The notes: generated by a model not told the origin, from the sequence alone. Numbered from the stretch's first letter, positions 51,814-61,111 are shown. The stretch: DNA of 64,000 nt from Magnetospirillum fulvum (GCF_900108475.1 NZ_FNWO01000002.1:310001-374000), one strand, 5' to 3'. A program made the numbers and translations.

Positions 51814-52701
51814 TCACGCCTGACGGGCATCGATGATGGCCCGGCGGATCGCGCGGGTCTCGGTGAATTTTTGTTGCAGAATGTCGCCCTCGCCCCAGCG
51901 GATCGCCCGCTGCAACGCGGTCAGATCCTCGGTGAAGCGCTGAATCACCTCCAGCACCGCCTCGCGGTTGCTGAGGAAGACGTCGCGCCACATCACCGGG
52001 TCGGAAGCGGCGATACGGGTGAAATCGCGAAAGCCCGAGGCCGAGAACTTGATCACTTCGTGCTGAAGGTGGCCTTCGAGATCGCTGGCGGTGCCGACGA
52101 TGGTATAGGCGATCAAATGCGGCAGATGCGAGGTGATCGCCAGCACCTTGTCGTGATGCTGCGGGTCCATGATCTCGACGTCCGAGCCGATCCGCCGCCA
52201 CATGTCGGCCAGACGCTCCAGCGCCGCCTCGTCAGTGCCGGGCACCGGAGTCAGAATCTGCCAGCGCCCGACGAACAGACCGGCGACGGCGCTCCCCGGC
52301 CCGGAATGCTCGGTGCCCGCGATCGGGTGGCCGGGGATGAAATGCACCCCGTCGGGAATATGCGGCCCCAGGTCGCGCACCACCGCCTGCTTGACCGAGC
52401 CGGTATCGGTGACGATCGTGCCTGCGGTCAGATGCGGCCCGATCGCGGCACCGACCGCGTCCATCGCGCCGACCGGCACGCCGACCACCACCAGCCCCGC
52501 GCCGGGGATCGCCCGGGCGGGATCGTCGGTGGCCTCGTCAACCAGCCCCATTTCCAGGGCGACGCGGCGAGCGTCGGGGTCGATCTCCAACGCCACCAGC
52601 CGCCGGGCCAGACCGTTGCCGCGCAACGCCAGCGCCAGCGAGGCGCAGATGTGCCCGATCCCGACCAGACAGACGGTGTCGAAGGACGGCTCGTCGGTCA
52701 T
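51814..52701 (-). CDS. tyrC: Prephenate/arogenate dehydrogenase family protein
   Basis: This NAD(P)-dependent enzyme oxidises prephenate or arogenate in tyrosine synthesis. The 295-residue protein has the family segments DTGSVKQAVV near 100, FIPGHPIAGTEHSG near 123 and HDKVLAITSHLPHLIAY near 186. The nucleotide-binding loop reads G14-I-G16-H-I-C19-A-S, whereas GxGxxG is usual; the third Gly is replaced by Cys. The start overlaps the hisC stop (ATGA), in the cluster chorismate mutase-hisC-tyrC. Confidence 0.92.
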   Translation of the reverse strand: MTDEPSFDTVCLVGIGHICASLALALRGNGLARRLVALEIDPDARRVALEMGLVDEATDDPARAIPGAGLVVVGVPVGAMDAVGAAIGPHLTAGTIVTDTGSVKQAVVRDLGPHIPDGVHFIPGHPIAGTEHSGPGSAVAGLFVGRWQILTPVPGTDEAALERLADMWRRIGSDVEIMDPQHHDKVLAITSHLPHLIAYTIVGTASDLEGHLQHEVIKFSASGFRDFTRIAASDPVMWRDVFLSNREAVLEVIQRFTEDLTALQRAIRWGEGDILQQKFTETRAIRRAIIDARQA

Positions 52702-53807
52702 CCCGCCGGTCCGTCGGCAAAGAACGCGGCCAGGGTCTCGGCCACCGCCTCGGTTTCCTCAGCATTGCCGATGGTGATCCGCAGACTATCGCCCAGACCA
52801 TAGCCGACCATGCCGCGCACGATGATGCCTTTGCCGCGCAGATAGGCATCGGCGGCGCTCGCATCGCGCCCGGCCTCCTGCGGGAAGCGGACCAGCAGGA
52901 AGTTGGCGACGCTGGGCACCACGGTCAGACCCAGCGCGGTCAGTTTCTCGGTCAGCCAGGCGCGCCACGATTCGTTGTGCGACTTGGCGCGGGCATAGTG
53001 CTCGGTGTCGTTGAAGGCGGCCAGACCGGCAACCAGCGCCGCCGACGAGACGTTGAACGGCCCACGCACCCGGTTCAGCACACCCGCGATCGTGGGCGAG
53101 CAATAGGCCCAGCCCAGACGCAGGCCGCCCAGCGCGTAAATCTTCGAGAAGGTGCGGCAGACCACGGTGTTGTCGCCCGCATCGACGACTTCCTTGCCGC
53201 AGGAATAATCCTGCTCCGAGACGAACTCGGCATAGGCGGCGTCGATCACCAGCAACACCTCGTCGGGCAGGCCGGCGCGCAGCCGGGCCACCTCGGACTT
53301 CGGCAGATAGGTGCCGGTCGGGTTGTTGGGATTGGCCAGGAACACGATCTTGGTGCGCGGCGTCACCGCCGCCAGCAGGTTATCGACACTGGCGGTCAGG
53401 TCGATTTCCGGCGCGGCGACCGGGGTCGCGCCACAGCTTTTCGCGGCGATCGCGTACATCAGGAAGCCGTGAGCCGAATACACCACTTCGTCGCCCGGAC
53501 CGGCATAGGCGCGGCACAGCAGGCCCAGCAACTCGTCCGACCCGGCACCGCAGACGATCTGCTCGGCCTTGAAGCCGAAGCGGGCGGCAATCGCGGCCCG
53601 CAATTCCTCGGCACCGCCATCGGGATAACGGTGGATGTCGGGAGCCAGCGCCGCGAGCGCCTCCATCGCCTTGGGGCTCGGCCCCAGGGCACCCTCGTTC
53701 GAGGACAATTTGATGACGCGGCTAACGCCCTGAAGGGCGGATTCGCCACCGACATAAGGACGGATATCCATGATGCCGGGACGGGGCGCGGGAGCGGACA
53801 CGGGCAT
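52698..53807 (-). CDS. hisC: Histidinol-phosphate/aromatic aminotransferase
   Basis: This is a class I/II PLP aminotransferase of 369 residues. It has LSSNEGALGPSPKA near 34, the NPNNPTGTY segment near 160, IDAAYAEF near 190 and the PLP Lys in TFSKIYALGGLRLGW near 218. HisC proteins placed between chorismate mutase and tyrC usually also transaminate aromatic acids; the neighbours here suggest a role in Tyr/Phe synthesis as well as, or in place of, histidine synthesis. Confidence 0.92.
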   Translation of the reverse strand: MPVSAPAPRPGIMDIRPYVGGESALQGVSRVIKLSSNEGALGPSPKAMEALAALAPDIHRYPDGGAEELRAAIAARFGFKAEQIVCGAGSDELLGLLCRAYAGPGDEVVYSAHGFLMYAIAAKSCGATPVAAPEIDLTASVDNLLAAVTPRTKIVFLANPNNPTGTYLPKSEVARLRAGLPDEVLLVIDAAYAEFVSEQDYSCGKEVVDAGDNTVVCRTFSKIYALGGLRLGWAYCSPTIAGVLNRVRGPFNVSSAALVAGLAAFNDTEHYARAKSHNESWRAWLTEKLTALGLTVVPSVANFLLVRFPQEAGRDASAADAYLRGKGIIVRGMVGYGLGDSLRITIGNAEETEAVAETLAAFFADGPAG

Positions 53808-53845
53808 AACTCCTGGTTACGGCACAAAAACGGTTTTAAGTGACC

Positions 53846-54727
53846 TCAGGCGATGCTTTCGGGGGGAAGCGGCGTGGCATAGCCACCGATCACCGAGACA
53901 TGGGCGACCGGTTCGCGCAACGCGGCCAGCCGCGCCAGCCGGGGATCGCCCACGGCGACATGGCCGTGAATCTCGATCAGATGCAGCCAGACGTCGCCGC
54001 GACGACAGATCGCCAGCAATCCCGCCGATTCGAGACCACCCGCGCTCATCGCCGCGCGCAGGCGGTCGCGGCTGACATCGGGGCCGGTTTCCAGCACCGC
54101 CAGGGTGCGGTCGTCGCCGGTCTCGTCATGATCGCGACAGGCGATTACCAACGCCTGGGTCGGCTCGGCCGCGCCGGTCGATTGCGGCGGCGAAACGAAC
54201 GGCAGACGGGCGACGACGCGGGGGGCTTCGCCACTGCCGACGGCCAGACTGGCCCACCACGGTTCGGGTTCGTCGGCCAGTTCGAGCCCGGCCGGCATCG
54301 GCACCAGACCGGCCGAGGCCTCGCCGTCGGCGACGGCGCGCACCACCTGACCGGCGGTACGGCAGATCTGAAGCGGCACCACCACGCCGAAATGATTGCG
54401 GGCCAGTTCGATGAAATCGGTTCCCGGTCCGGTGCCGGTGGATTGAACCGCGACGGCAAACGGAGCCTGGATCGCCAGCAGGGCGCCGATCATCTCGCGC
54501 CAGATTCGCACCAGGGCCATGCGGGGGAACTGACCGCGATGACGAGCGAGCAGACGGCGCAGAATCTCGGCCTCGCGCCCGGGACGAAGCACGGTGATCG
54601 TTTCGCCCTTGGCATTGGCGATCCGTTCGACCAACGCCGAGCGTTGAATCAACAAATCGTGAATCGACTCGTCGATACGGTCGATTTCACGGCGAAGCTG
54701 GTCGAGACTGGCGCTGTCCTGGGTCAT
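53846..54727 (-). CDS. Chorismate mutase fused to a prephenate dehydratase/ACT-like region
   Basis: The 293-residue protein has an N-terminal AroQ-type chorismate mutase domain (about 5-85, LDQLRREIDRIDESIHDLL, RSALVERIANAKG). The following 110 residues look like a prephenate dehydratase core (AVADGEASAGLVPMP), and the end looks like an ACT domain (TLAVLETG...RLRAAMSAGGL...LIEIHGHV). The TRF motif needed for dehydratase activity appears as TQA in ALVIACRD context. Chorismate mutase activity is expected; dehydratase activity is doubtful. The ATG at 54727 was chosen; an earlier extension overlaps the divergent metX promoter region. Confidence 0.82.
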   Translation of the reverse strand: MTQDSASLDQLRREIDRIDESIHDLLIQRSALVERIANAKGETITVLRPGREAEILRRLLARHRGQFPRMALVRIWREMIGALLAIQAPFAVAVQSTGTGPGTDFIELARNHFGVVVPLQICRTAGQVVRAVADGEASAGLVPMPAGLELADEPEPWWASLAVGSGEAPRVVARLPFVSPPQSTGAAEPTQALVIACRDHDETGDDRTLAVLETGPDVSRDRLRAAMSAGGLESAGLLAICRRGDVWLHLIEIHGHVAVGDPRLARLAALREPVAHVSVIGGYATPLPPESIA

Positions 54728-54854
54728 GGCGAAGCGGTGATCGGAATCCTGTTCAAGGGGGATAGGTTTAGTGCCCCCGCGCCCGGAAATCAAAGAAAAC
54801 ATTGACACTGGAGAATGGCGAACCTAGCTAATCGTTGCCCGCCTCCGCGCGAAA

Positions 54855-56063
54855 ATGATAAGCGACCTGATGAGCGCAGCAGACACCCCTTCCCCCACCG
54901 ATCCCGCCTTGGCCAATGACCGGCGCGTCGAACTGGGGCTTGACCGTCCGATCCGGCTCGATTGCGGTGTCGAGCTGGCATCGGTAACCGTCGCCTATAG
55001 CACCTATGGTCAGCTCAACGCCGACCGCTCCAACGCGATTCTGATCTGCCATGCCCTGACCGGCGACCATTACGTCGCCGACCCTCATCCGATCACCGGC
55101 AAGCCGGGATGGTGGGCCGATCTGGTCGGGCCGGGACGATTGCTCGACACCGACCGCTATTTCCTGATCTGTTCGAACGTGCTGGGCGGCTGCATGGGCA
55201 CCACCGGCCCGGCCGATATCGACCCCGCCACCGGGCGGCCGTGGGGGCTGTCCTTTCCGGTGATCACCATCGGCGACATGGTCGAGGTCCAGGCCCGGCT
55301 GATCGACCATCTTGGTATCGGCCAGTTGTTTTGCGTCATCGGCGGCTCGATGGGCGGGATGCAGGTGCTGGAATGGGCGCACAGCCACCCCGACCGGGTG
55401 TTCGCGGCGATTCCGATCGCCAGCGCCGCCCGCCATTCCGCCCAGAACATCGCCTTCAACGAAGTCGGCCGTCAGGCGATCATGGCCGATCCCGATTGGT
55501 GCGACGGCGATTACCAAAGCCACGGATTGCGGCCCAAGCGCGGTCTGGCGGTGGCGCGGATGGCCGCCCACATCACCTATCTGTCGGAACCGGCGCTGCA
55601 CCAGAAATTCGGCCGCAACCTTCAGAACCGCGACCGCTTCACCTATGGCTTCGACGCCGATTTCCAGGTCGAAAGCTATCTGCGTCACCAGGGCTCGACC
55701 TTCGTCGATCGTTTCGACGCCAATTCCTATCTGTTCATCACCCGGGCGATGGATTATTTCGACCTTGCCGCGGAAAATGGCGGGGTGCTGGCCAACGCCT
55801 TTCGCGGCACCCGCACCCGCTTCTGCGTCGTGTCGTTTTCAAGCGACTGGCTGTTCCCCACCCCGGAAAGCCGGGCCGTGGTCCACGCCTTGAACGCGGT
55901 CGCGGCCAATGTCAGCTTCGTCGAGATCCGCTCGGACAAGGGACACGACGCCTTCCTGCTCGACGAGCCGGAATTCCACGCCACCCTCGCTGGCTTCCTC
56001 GACGGCGCGGCCGCTCACCGGGGCTTGCCGCCCTCGACCGGACAAAGGCGGTACGGACGATGA
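54855..56063 (+). CDS. metX: Homoserine O-acetyltransferase
   Basis: This enzyme acylates homoserine for methionine synthesis by direct sulfhydrylation. The 402-residue alpha/beta hydrolase has [11 protein letters not shown] near 70, the nucleophile in [12 protein letters not shown] near 163, the Asp in SSDWLFPT near 331 and the His in KGHDAFLL near 364. A second in-frame ATG at 54870 is a possible start. It is coupled to metW by an ATGA overlap. Confidence 0.95.
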   Translation: MISDLMSAADTPSPTDPALANDRRVELGLDRPIRLDCGVELASVTVAYSTYGQLNADRSNAILICHALTGDHYVADPHPITGKPGWWADLVGPGRLLDTDRYFLICSNVLGGCMGTTGPADIDPATGRPWGLSFPVITIGDMVEVQARLIDHLGIGQLFCVIGGSMGGMQVLEWAHSHPDRVFAAIPIASAARHSAQNIAFNEVGRQAIMADPDWCDGDYQSHGLRPKRGLAVARMAAHITYLSEPALHQKFGRNLQNRDRFTYGFDADFQVESYLRHQGSTFVDRFDANSYLFITRAMDYFDLAAENGGVLANAFRGTRTRFCVVSFSSDWLFPTPESRAVVHALNAVAANVSFVEIRSDKGHDAFLLDEPEFHATLAGFLDGAAAHRGLPPSTGQRRYGR

Positions 56064-56686
56064 TGACCTTGGCCAACGGTTCGTTGCGCGTCGATTTGAA
56101 GCTGATCGCCGAGATGGTCGAGCCGGGCGCCCGTGTGCTTGATGTCGGCTGCGGCGAAGGCGCCCTGCTCGACTGGCTGGGCCGCCATCGCGGCGTCGAT
56201 GGGCGCGGCATCGAACTGTCGATGGAAGGCGTCTCGGCCGGGGTCGGCCACGGCCTGTCGGTGATCCAGGGCGACGCCGACACCGACCTCAAGGATTATC
56301 CCAGCGGGGCGTTCGATTACGTCATCCTCAGCCAGACTCTCCAGGCCACCCACGAACCGCGCAAGGTGTTGGAAAACATGCTGCGGATCGGGCGGCACGC
56401 GATCGTGTCCTTTCCCAATTTCGGCCATTGGCGGGTCCGCGCCCACCTGCTGTTCCGAGGCACGATGCCGGTCACCGACACCTTGGTCCATCAGTGGTAC
56501 GACACCCCCAACATCCATTTCTGCACGATTCGCGACTTCCTCGATTTGTGCCGCGAGATGAACGTCCGGGTCGAGAAGGCGATCGCGCTCGACCGCGACG
56601 GACGGGTGCTGCCGCTGCCCCGCGCCGCCGGGATCGCCAATCTGTTCGCCGATCAGGCCCTGTTCGTGCTGTCGCGGGACGCCTGA
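56060..56686 (+). CDS. metW: Methionine biosynthesis protein MetW
   Basis: This SAM-methyltransferase-fold protein partners MetX and is needed for its full activity in several bacteria. The 208-residue protein has motif [16 protein letters not shown] near 27, a [19 protein letters not shown] segment near 85, [17 protein letters not shown] near 116 and the family-typical [15 protein letters not shown] near 144. The ATG at 56060 overlaps the metX stop. Confidence 0.94.
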   Translation: MMTLANGSLRVDLKLIAEMVEPGARVLDVGCGEGALLDWLGRHRGVDGRGIELSMEGVSAGVGHGLSVIQGDADTDLKDYPSGAFDYVILSQTLQATHEPRKVLENMLRIGRHAIVSFPNFGHWRVRAHLLFRGTMPVTDTLVHQWYDTPNIHFCTIRDFLDLCREMNVRVEKAIALDRDGRVLPLPRAAGIANLFADQALFVLSRDA

Positions 56687-56688
56687 CC

Positions 56689-57117
56689 ATGCAGGGGGGG
56701 CTGTGGCTGGGGATCGGCTGCCGCTCCGGCCTTGCCCCGGCCGAGTTGCTCCGCCTCACCGCCGAGATGCTGACGGCGCAGGCGCTGTCGCCGACGGCAC
56801 TGGCCGGATTGGCCAGCCTTGATCGCCGCGCCGCCGAACCGGCGCTGGTCGCGCTCGCCGCCGCTCTCGACCTCCCGCTGCTCTCCTTTTCCGCCGAGCA
56901 ATTGGAGCGTGAGACGCCGCGCCTGCATCACCCCTCGGACGCCGTCTTCGCCACCACCGGCTGTCATGGCGTCGCCGAAGCCGCCGCTTTGGCCGCCGCC
57001 GGACCTGAAGCGGTGCTGGTGATGCCCAAGCGCACCGCCGCCGGACAGGTCACCTTCGCCCTGGCTGGCGCGCGCGTTGCTCTGACGGGCAGAGGGTGCG
57101 ATGCTCCCCTTTCTTGA
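56689..57117 (+). CDS. cobE: Cobalamin biosynthesis protein CobE/CbiG C-terminal family
   Basis: This 142-residue protein resembles the C-terminal domain of CbiG. It begins GGLWLGIGCRSGLAPAELL, contains LASLDRRAAEPALVALAAALDLPLLSFSAEQL, and has the signature FATTGCHGVAEAAALAAAG near 90, followed by a basic VMPKRTAAGQVTFALA segment. CobE takes part in aerobic corrin-ring synthesis. It stands alone here, 2 bp after metW, away from other cob genes, though the riboswitch-controlled cobalt importer is in the same window. Confidence 0.85.
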   Translation: MQGGLWLGIGCRSGLAPAELLRLTAEMLTAQALSPTALAGLASLDRRAAEPALVALAAALDLPLLSFSAEQLERETPRLHHPSDAVFATTGCHGVAEAAALAAAGPEAVLVMPKRTAAGQVTFALAGARVALTGRGCDAPLS

Positions 57118-57141
57118 CCAAGACCAGCGGCGGACCCAGCG

Positions 57142-58110
57142 ATGACGACCCAACACAACGAAATCGACTCCGCCCCGGTCCTGTCGGTGGTGATCCCCTG
57201 TTACAACGAGGGCGAGAACGTCCCGTTATTGTTCGGGCGGCTGATGCCCGCGTTGAAGGCGCTGGAGGTCACGGTCGAAGTGATCTGCGTCAATGACGGC
57301 TCAAGCGACGACACCCTGGCCCGCCTGCTGGCGATGCAAAAGAGCGAACCGGCGTTGCGGATCGTCGATCTGTCGCGCAATTTCGGCAAGGAGAAGGCGC
57401 TGTCGGCCGGGCTGGCCCACAGCCGGGGCCAGGCGGTGGTGCCGATGGACGCCGACCTGCAACACCCGCCCGAAGTGATCGGCGAGATGATGGCGAAGTG
57501 GCGCGAGGGCTGGGACGTCGTCTTCGCCCGCCGCGACGCCCGCACCGGCCAGAGCCTGAAGGAGCGGACTTTCGCCCACGGGTTCTATTGGGTGTTCGAC
57601 CATCTGTCCGACGTCCGGCTGCCGCGCGAGGTCGGCGATTTCCGCCTGATGGACCGCAGGGTGGTCGAGACGATCAACGCGATGCCGGAACGCTCGCGCT
57701 TCATGAAAGGCATCTTTGCCTGGGTCGGCTTCAACCACACCGAAATCCTCTACCACCAGGGCGAGCGGGCGGCCGGTCTGTCGAAATTCAGTTCGCTGAA
57801 GCTGCTGCGTTTTGCCTTCGACGGCCTGACCTCGTTCTCGAACTTCCCGCTTAAGGTCTGGGGCGTCATCGGCGCGGTGATCTCGACGCTGGCCTTCTTC
57901 TATATCCTGTTCCGCATCGTCCGCACCCTGGTCTGGGGGATCGACGTTCCGGGCTATGAATCGATTCTGGTCTCGGTGCTGTTTCTGGGCGGGATGCAAT
58001 TGCTGACGCTCGGCATCATCGGCGACTATCTCGGCCGGGTGTTCGACGAGGTCAAGGGGCGGCCGCTGTTCATCGTCCGCCGCCTTTACGAGCCGGACGG
58101 CCCGGCCTGA
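57142..58110 (+). CDS. GT2 family glycosyltransferase with C-terminal membrane anchor
   Basis: This 322-residue protein is of the dolichol-phosphate mannose synthase/GtrB/ArnC type. It has VVIPCYNEGENV near 16, VNDGSSDDT near 50, the DxD metal site in MDADLQHPP near 98, and a fold ending around residue 235 (KFSSLKLLRFAFDGL). Two membrane helices (about 242-265 and 275-298) and a basic end follow. It probably moves a sugar onto a lipid carrier at the inner membrane. No flippase or polysaccharide genes are adjacent. Confidence 0.88.
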   Translation: MTTQHNEIDSAPVLSVVIPCYNEGENVPLLFGRLMPALKALEVTVEVICVNDGSSDDTLARLLAMQKSEPALRIVDLSRNFGKEKALSAGLAHSRGQAVVPMDADLQHPPEVIGEMMAKWREGWDVVFARRDARTGQSLKERTFAHGFYWVFDHLSDVRLPREVGDFRLMDRRVVETINAMPERSRFMKGIFAWVGFNHTEILYHQGERAAGLSKFSSLKLLRFAFDGLTSFSNFPLKVWGVIGAVISTLAFFYILFRIVRTLVWGIDVPGYESILVSVLFLGGMQLLTLGIIGDYLGRVFDEVKGRPLFIVRRLYEPDGPA

Positions 58111-58175
58111 CCACGCCCGACTTGCCCCATCCCGACCGACAGGGTAAACCGGACAGTCTAGGCTGAGAGGGGACG

Positions 58176-59180
58176 GTGATGGGTGGGTTCGAGCGAATCG
58201 GAGTGATGGGTGGCGGGGCCTGGGGAACCGCGCTGGCGCTGACGGCCCGCCGTGCCGGTCTGTCGGTGACGCTGTGGGCGCGCGAGCCCGAAGTGGTGGA
58301 GTCGGTCAACACCCGCCGCACCAACGATCTGTTTCTGCCGGGCATCACCCTTGATCCCGGCATCCGCGCCACCGCCGATCAGGCCGAGGCCGCTAGCGCC
58401 GACGCGGTGCTGCTGGTGACTCCGGCCCAGCATCTGCGCGCCGGCTGCCGCGCCCTGGCCCCGTTCTGGCGGGCAGGCACCCCGGCGGTGATCTGTTCCA
58501 AGGGAATCGAGCTTTCGACCTGCGCCCTGATGGAGCGGGTGGTCGCCGATGAATTGCCCGAGGCGACCATCGCGGTGCTGTCCGGTCCGACCTTTGCGAT
58601 CGAGGTGGCGCGCGGATTGCCGACCGCCGTCACCCTGGCCTGCGCCGATCCCGGCCTGGGCCAGGCGCTGGTCGAGGCGTTGGGCACCCCCAGCTTCCGC
58701 CCCTATCTGTCCGACGATCCGGTCGGGGCTCAGATCGGCGGCGCGGTCAAGAACGTCCTGGCGATCGCCTGCGGCATCGTCGAGGGGCGCGGCCTGGGCG
58801 ATAATGCCCGTGCCGCTCTGATCACCCGCGGTCTGGCCGAGATGACCCGGCTGGCGATGGCCGCGGGGGGACGGCGCGAGACCCTGATGGGACTGTCCGG
58901 GCTGGGCGATCTGATCCTGACCGCCTCTTCAACCCAATCGCGCAACTATTCGCTGGGATTCGCCCTGGGCGAAGGGCAAACTTTGCAAGAGATCCTCGGC
59001 GGCCGCCATTCGGTCACCGAGGGGGTTCATTCCGCCGCCGCGGTCCTGGGCATGGCGGCGACGGCCGGAATAGAGATGCCGATCTGCGCCGCGATTGATG
59101 CCGTGCTCAATCGCGGAGCCGATCTCGACGGCGCGATCCGCGCCCTGCTGGCCCGGCCCTTCCGCAGCGAAGGAGTGTGA
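58176..59180 (+). CDS. gpsA: Glycerol-3-phosphate dehydrogenase [NAD(P)+]
   Basis: This enzyme reduces dihydroxyacetone phosphate to sn-glycerol-3-phosphate for phospholipid synthesis. The 334-residue protein has GGGAWGTALA near 12-21, SKGIE near 108, LSGPTFAIEVA near 134 and GGAVKNVLAIACGIVEG near 188 with the catalytic Lys. The GTG at 58176 is followed directly by ATG (58179); either could be used. It is coupled to the next lipoprotein gene. Confidence 0.95.
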   Translation: MMGGFERIGVMGGGAWGTALALTARRAGLSVTLWAREPEVVESVNTRRTNDLFLPGITLDPGIRATADQAEAASADAVLLVTPAQHLRAGCRALAPFWRAGTPAVICSKGIELSTCALMERVVADELPEATIAVLSGPTFAIEVARGLPTAVTLACADPGLGQALVEALGTPSFRPYLSDDPVGAQIGGAVKNVLAIACGIVEGRGLGDNARAALITRGLAEMTRLAMAAGGRRETLMGLSGLGDLILTASSTQSRNYSLGFALGEGQTLQEILGGRHSVTEGVHSAAAVLGMAATAGIEMPICAAIDAVLNRGADLDGAIRALLARPFRSEGV

Positions 59181-59182
59181 GG

Positions 59183-59680
59183 ATGAGATTGAGCCGGACG
59201 CTCGCGCTGGTCCTGGTCGCCGCGTCGCTGGCCGGATGCGCCGAGCCCACCGACGGACAGATGATCGGCACCGCCGCCGGGGGCGGATTGGGGGCCGGGA
59301 TCGGCCGCGCCGCCGCGATCGGCACGCAATACCCCTGGGTCTTCGCCGGGTCGGGGCTGGTCGCCGGAGCGGCGGTCGGCAACGCGATCGGCGAATATAT
59401 CGACCCGCCCCCCAGCCGGATGTGGGCCGCCGCGACGATCGAAGCCGCCGAAGCCGCCCGTCCCGGCGAGCCGGTGGCGTGGAGCCTGCGCGACCATCGC
59501 GGTCTGGTGACGATGATCGGCGCGGGCTGGACCGACGCGGGCGGCCGGGCCTGCCGCACCTTGCGCCAGCAAACCGGGGGCGAGGACGGAACCCGCCCCG
59601 CCTTTGTCCGCGACGTCGTCGCGTGCCAGGGCGGCGACGGCACCTGGGAGGTGGTGACCCCACCGGTCGAACAGAAGTAA
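59183..59680 (+). CDS. Surface antigen-like lipoprotein
   Basis: This 165-residue lipoprotein has a lipobox SLAGC near residues 17-21 and a glycine-zipper segment (GTAAGGGLGAGIGRAA and GSGLVAGAAVGNAIG). The C-terminal domain, with WSLRDHRGLVTMIG and a pair of Cys (RACRTL, VACQGG), resembles the RT0821/17-kDa surface antigen family. It sits at the outer membrane, probably as a structural lipoprotein. The ATG at 59183 has AAGGAG seven nt upstream, inside the end of gpsA. Confidence 0.75.
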   Translation: MRLSRTLALVLVAASLAGCAEPTDGQMIGTAAGGGLGAGIGRAAAIGTQYPWVFAGSGLVAGAAVGNAIGEYIDPPPSRMWAAATIEAAEAARPGEPVAWSLRDHRGLVTMIGAGWTDAGGRACRTLRQQTGGEDGTRPAFVRDVVACQGGDGTWEVVTPPVEQK

Positions 59681-59775
59681 AAACCGTTCGACCTCAATGA
59701 CTTGACTTGACGGCATCAGGGGGCTGGGGCATGCTCTGCCCGAGATTGTCCGATTGCATGCGAGGATCTTGACCC

Positions 59776-60069
59776 ATGACCAAGTCGGAGTTGATCGCCC
59801 GTTTGGCCGAGCGCAATCCCCACCTGTATCAGCGGGATGTCGAGCGCATCGTTACCACCATCTTCGACGAAATCGCCGATGCGCTGGCCCGGGGCGACCG
59901 GGTTGAATTGCGCGGCTTCGGCGCGTTCTCGGTCAAGCGGCGCGATCCGCGCCAAGGCCGCAACCCCCGCACCGGCGAAGCCGTCGCGGTCGAATCCAAG
60001 ACCGTTCCGTTCTTCAAGACCGGCAAGCAATTGCGCGAACGCCTCAATGTCGGCGGAGACGGCGAATGA
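59776..60069 (+). CDS. ihfB: Integration host factor subunit beta
   Basis: This DNA-bending protein forms a heterodimer with IHF alpha. The 97-residue protein begins [17 protein letters not shown], has the core [17 protein letters not shown] near 40-56 and the DNA-intercalating arm [10 protein letters not shown] (Pro near 65), with the typical [15 protein letters not shown] end. In many proteobacteria ihfB follows rpsA; here they are about 34 kb apart, while the downstream lapA-like gene is the usual neighbour. Confidence 0.94.
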   Translation: MTKSELIARLAERNPHLYQRDVERIVTTIFDEIADALARGDRVELRGFGAFSVKRRDPRQGRNPRTGEAVAVESKTVPFFKTGKQLRERLNVGGDGE

Positions 60070-60362
60070 ACCGTTTCCTCGGTTGGGCGATCGGGCTGCC
60101 GTTGGGCCTGCTGGCGGCCGTGTTCGCGATTTCCAACCGCACCTCGGTTCCCCTGGAATTGTGGCCGTTGCCGATTGAACCGGTCGCGTTGCCCGCCTTC
60201 CTGGTCGTGCTGATCCCCCTCGCCCTCGGGCTGATCGGCGGCATGACGCTGTCCTGGCTTGCCGCCACCCCGGTCCGTCGCAAATCCCGCGAACAGGCCC
60301 GTCGGATCGAAAGCCTGGAACGTCAGCTTGGCGCGATCAAAGGCCGTCCCGACGGCGGTTGA
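60066..60362 (+). CDS. LapA domain membrane protein
   Basis: This 98-residue protein has two membrane segments (about 6-23 and 42-66) and a basic, coiled cytoplasmic tail ([19 protein letters not shown]). This is the layout of lipopolysaccharide assembly protein A domain (DUF1049) proteins, which in E. coli help control LPS synthesis. It overlaps the ihfB stop (ATGA), the same neighbourhood as in many proteobacteria. Confidence 0.85.
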   Translation: MNRFLGWAIGLPLGLLAAVFAISNRTSVPLELWPLPIEPVALPAFLVVLIPLALGLIGGMTLSWLAATPVRRKSREQARRIESLERQLGAIKGRPDGG

Positions 60363-60387
60363 GCCCCCCTTCCTTCGAGTATTTGAG

Positions 60388-61104
60388 ATGACCGCCGCCA
60401 ATCCCGTTTTCGTCGCCCTCGACACCACCGAGCCCGACTCCGCCGCCGCTTTGGCCCGCACCCTGACCGGAAAGGTCGGCGGTCTGAAGGTCGGACTGGA
60501 ATATTTCACCGCCAACGGCCCGGCCGGTCTGTCCGCAATCCAAGATTTTGGATTGCCGCTGTTCATCGACCTCAAGCTGCACGACATTCCCAACACCGTC
60601 GCCGCTGCGATGCGCTCGGTTACCCGCCTCGGCGTCTCGATCACCACCCTGCACGCCTCGGGTGGGGCCGAGATGATCCGCGCCGCCGCCGATGCCGCCA
60701 CGGAGACCGCGGCCAAATACAACGTGATCCGGCCCCAGGTGATCGCGGTGACGATCCTGACCAGCCTTGACCAGGCCGCCGCCGAAGCGGTCGGTTTCTC
60801 TGGTGCGGTCAATGATCAGGTCCGCCGCCTCGCTCGTCTCGCCCAGGAAAACGGGGCCGACGGCATCGTCTGCTCGCCGCTGGAAATCGCCGCCGTCCGC
60901 GCCGAATGCGGCCCGGACTTCACCCTGGTCGTTCCCGGCATTCGCCCCGCCTGGAGCGAAACCGGCGATCAGAAGCGGTTCCTGACCCCGGCCGAAGCCC
61001 GCGACACGGGTGCCGACGTCCTGGTCATCGGTCGCCCGATCACCACCGCCGCCGATCCCGCCGCCGCCGCGGCACGGATTCTCGACGAACTCGGCCTGTC
61101 CTGA
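60388..61104 (+). CDS. pyrF: Orotidine 5'-phosphate decarboxylase
   Basis: This enzyme makes UMP from OMP. The 238-residue TIM-barrel protein has VALDTTEP near 8, VGLEYF, the catalytic FIDLKLHDIPNTV segment near 63-75, VPGIRP near 180 and the phosphate-binding VIGRPI near 213. It follows the lapA-like gene by 25 bp; the ATG at 60388 is the start consistent with family length. Confidence 0.95.
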   Translation: MTAANPVFVALDTTEPDSAAALARTLTGKVGGLKVGLEYFTANGPAGLSAIQDFGLPLFIDLKLHDIPNTVAAAMRSVTRLGVSITTLHASGGAEMIRAAADAATETAAKYNVIRPQVIAVTILTSLDQAAAEAVGFSGAVNDQVRRLARLAQENGADGIVCSPLEIAAVRAECGPDFTLVVPGIRPAWSETGDQKRFLTPAEARDTGADVLVIGRPITTAADPAAAAARILDELGLS

Positions 61105-61111
61105 CCAGTCT

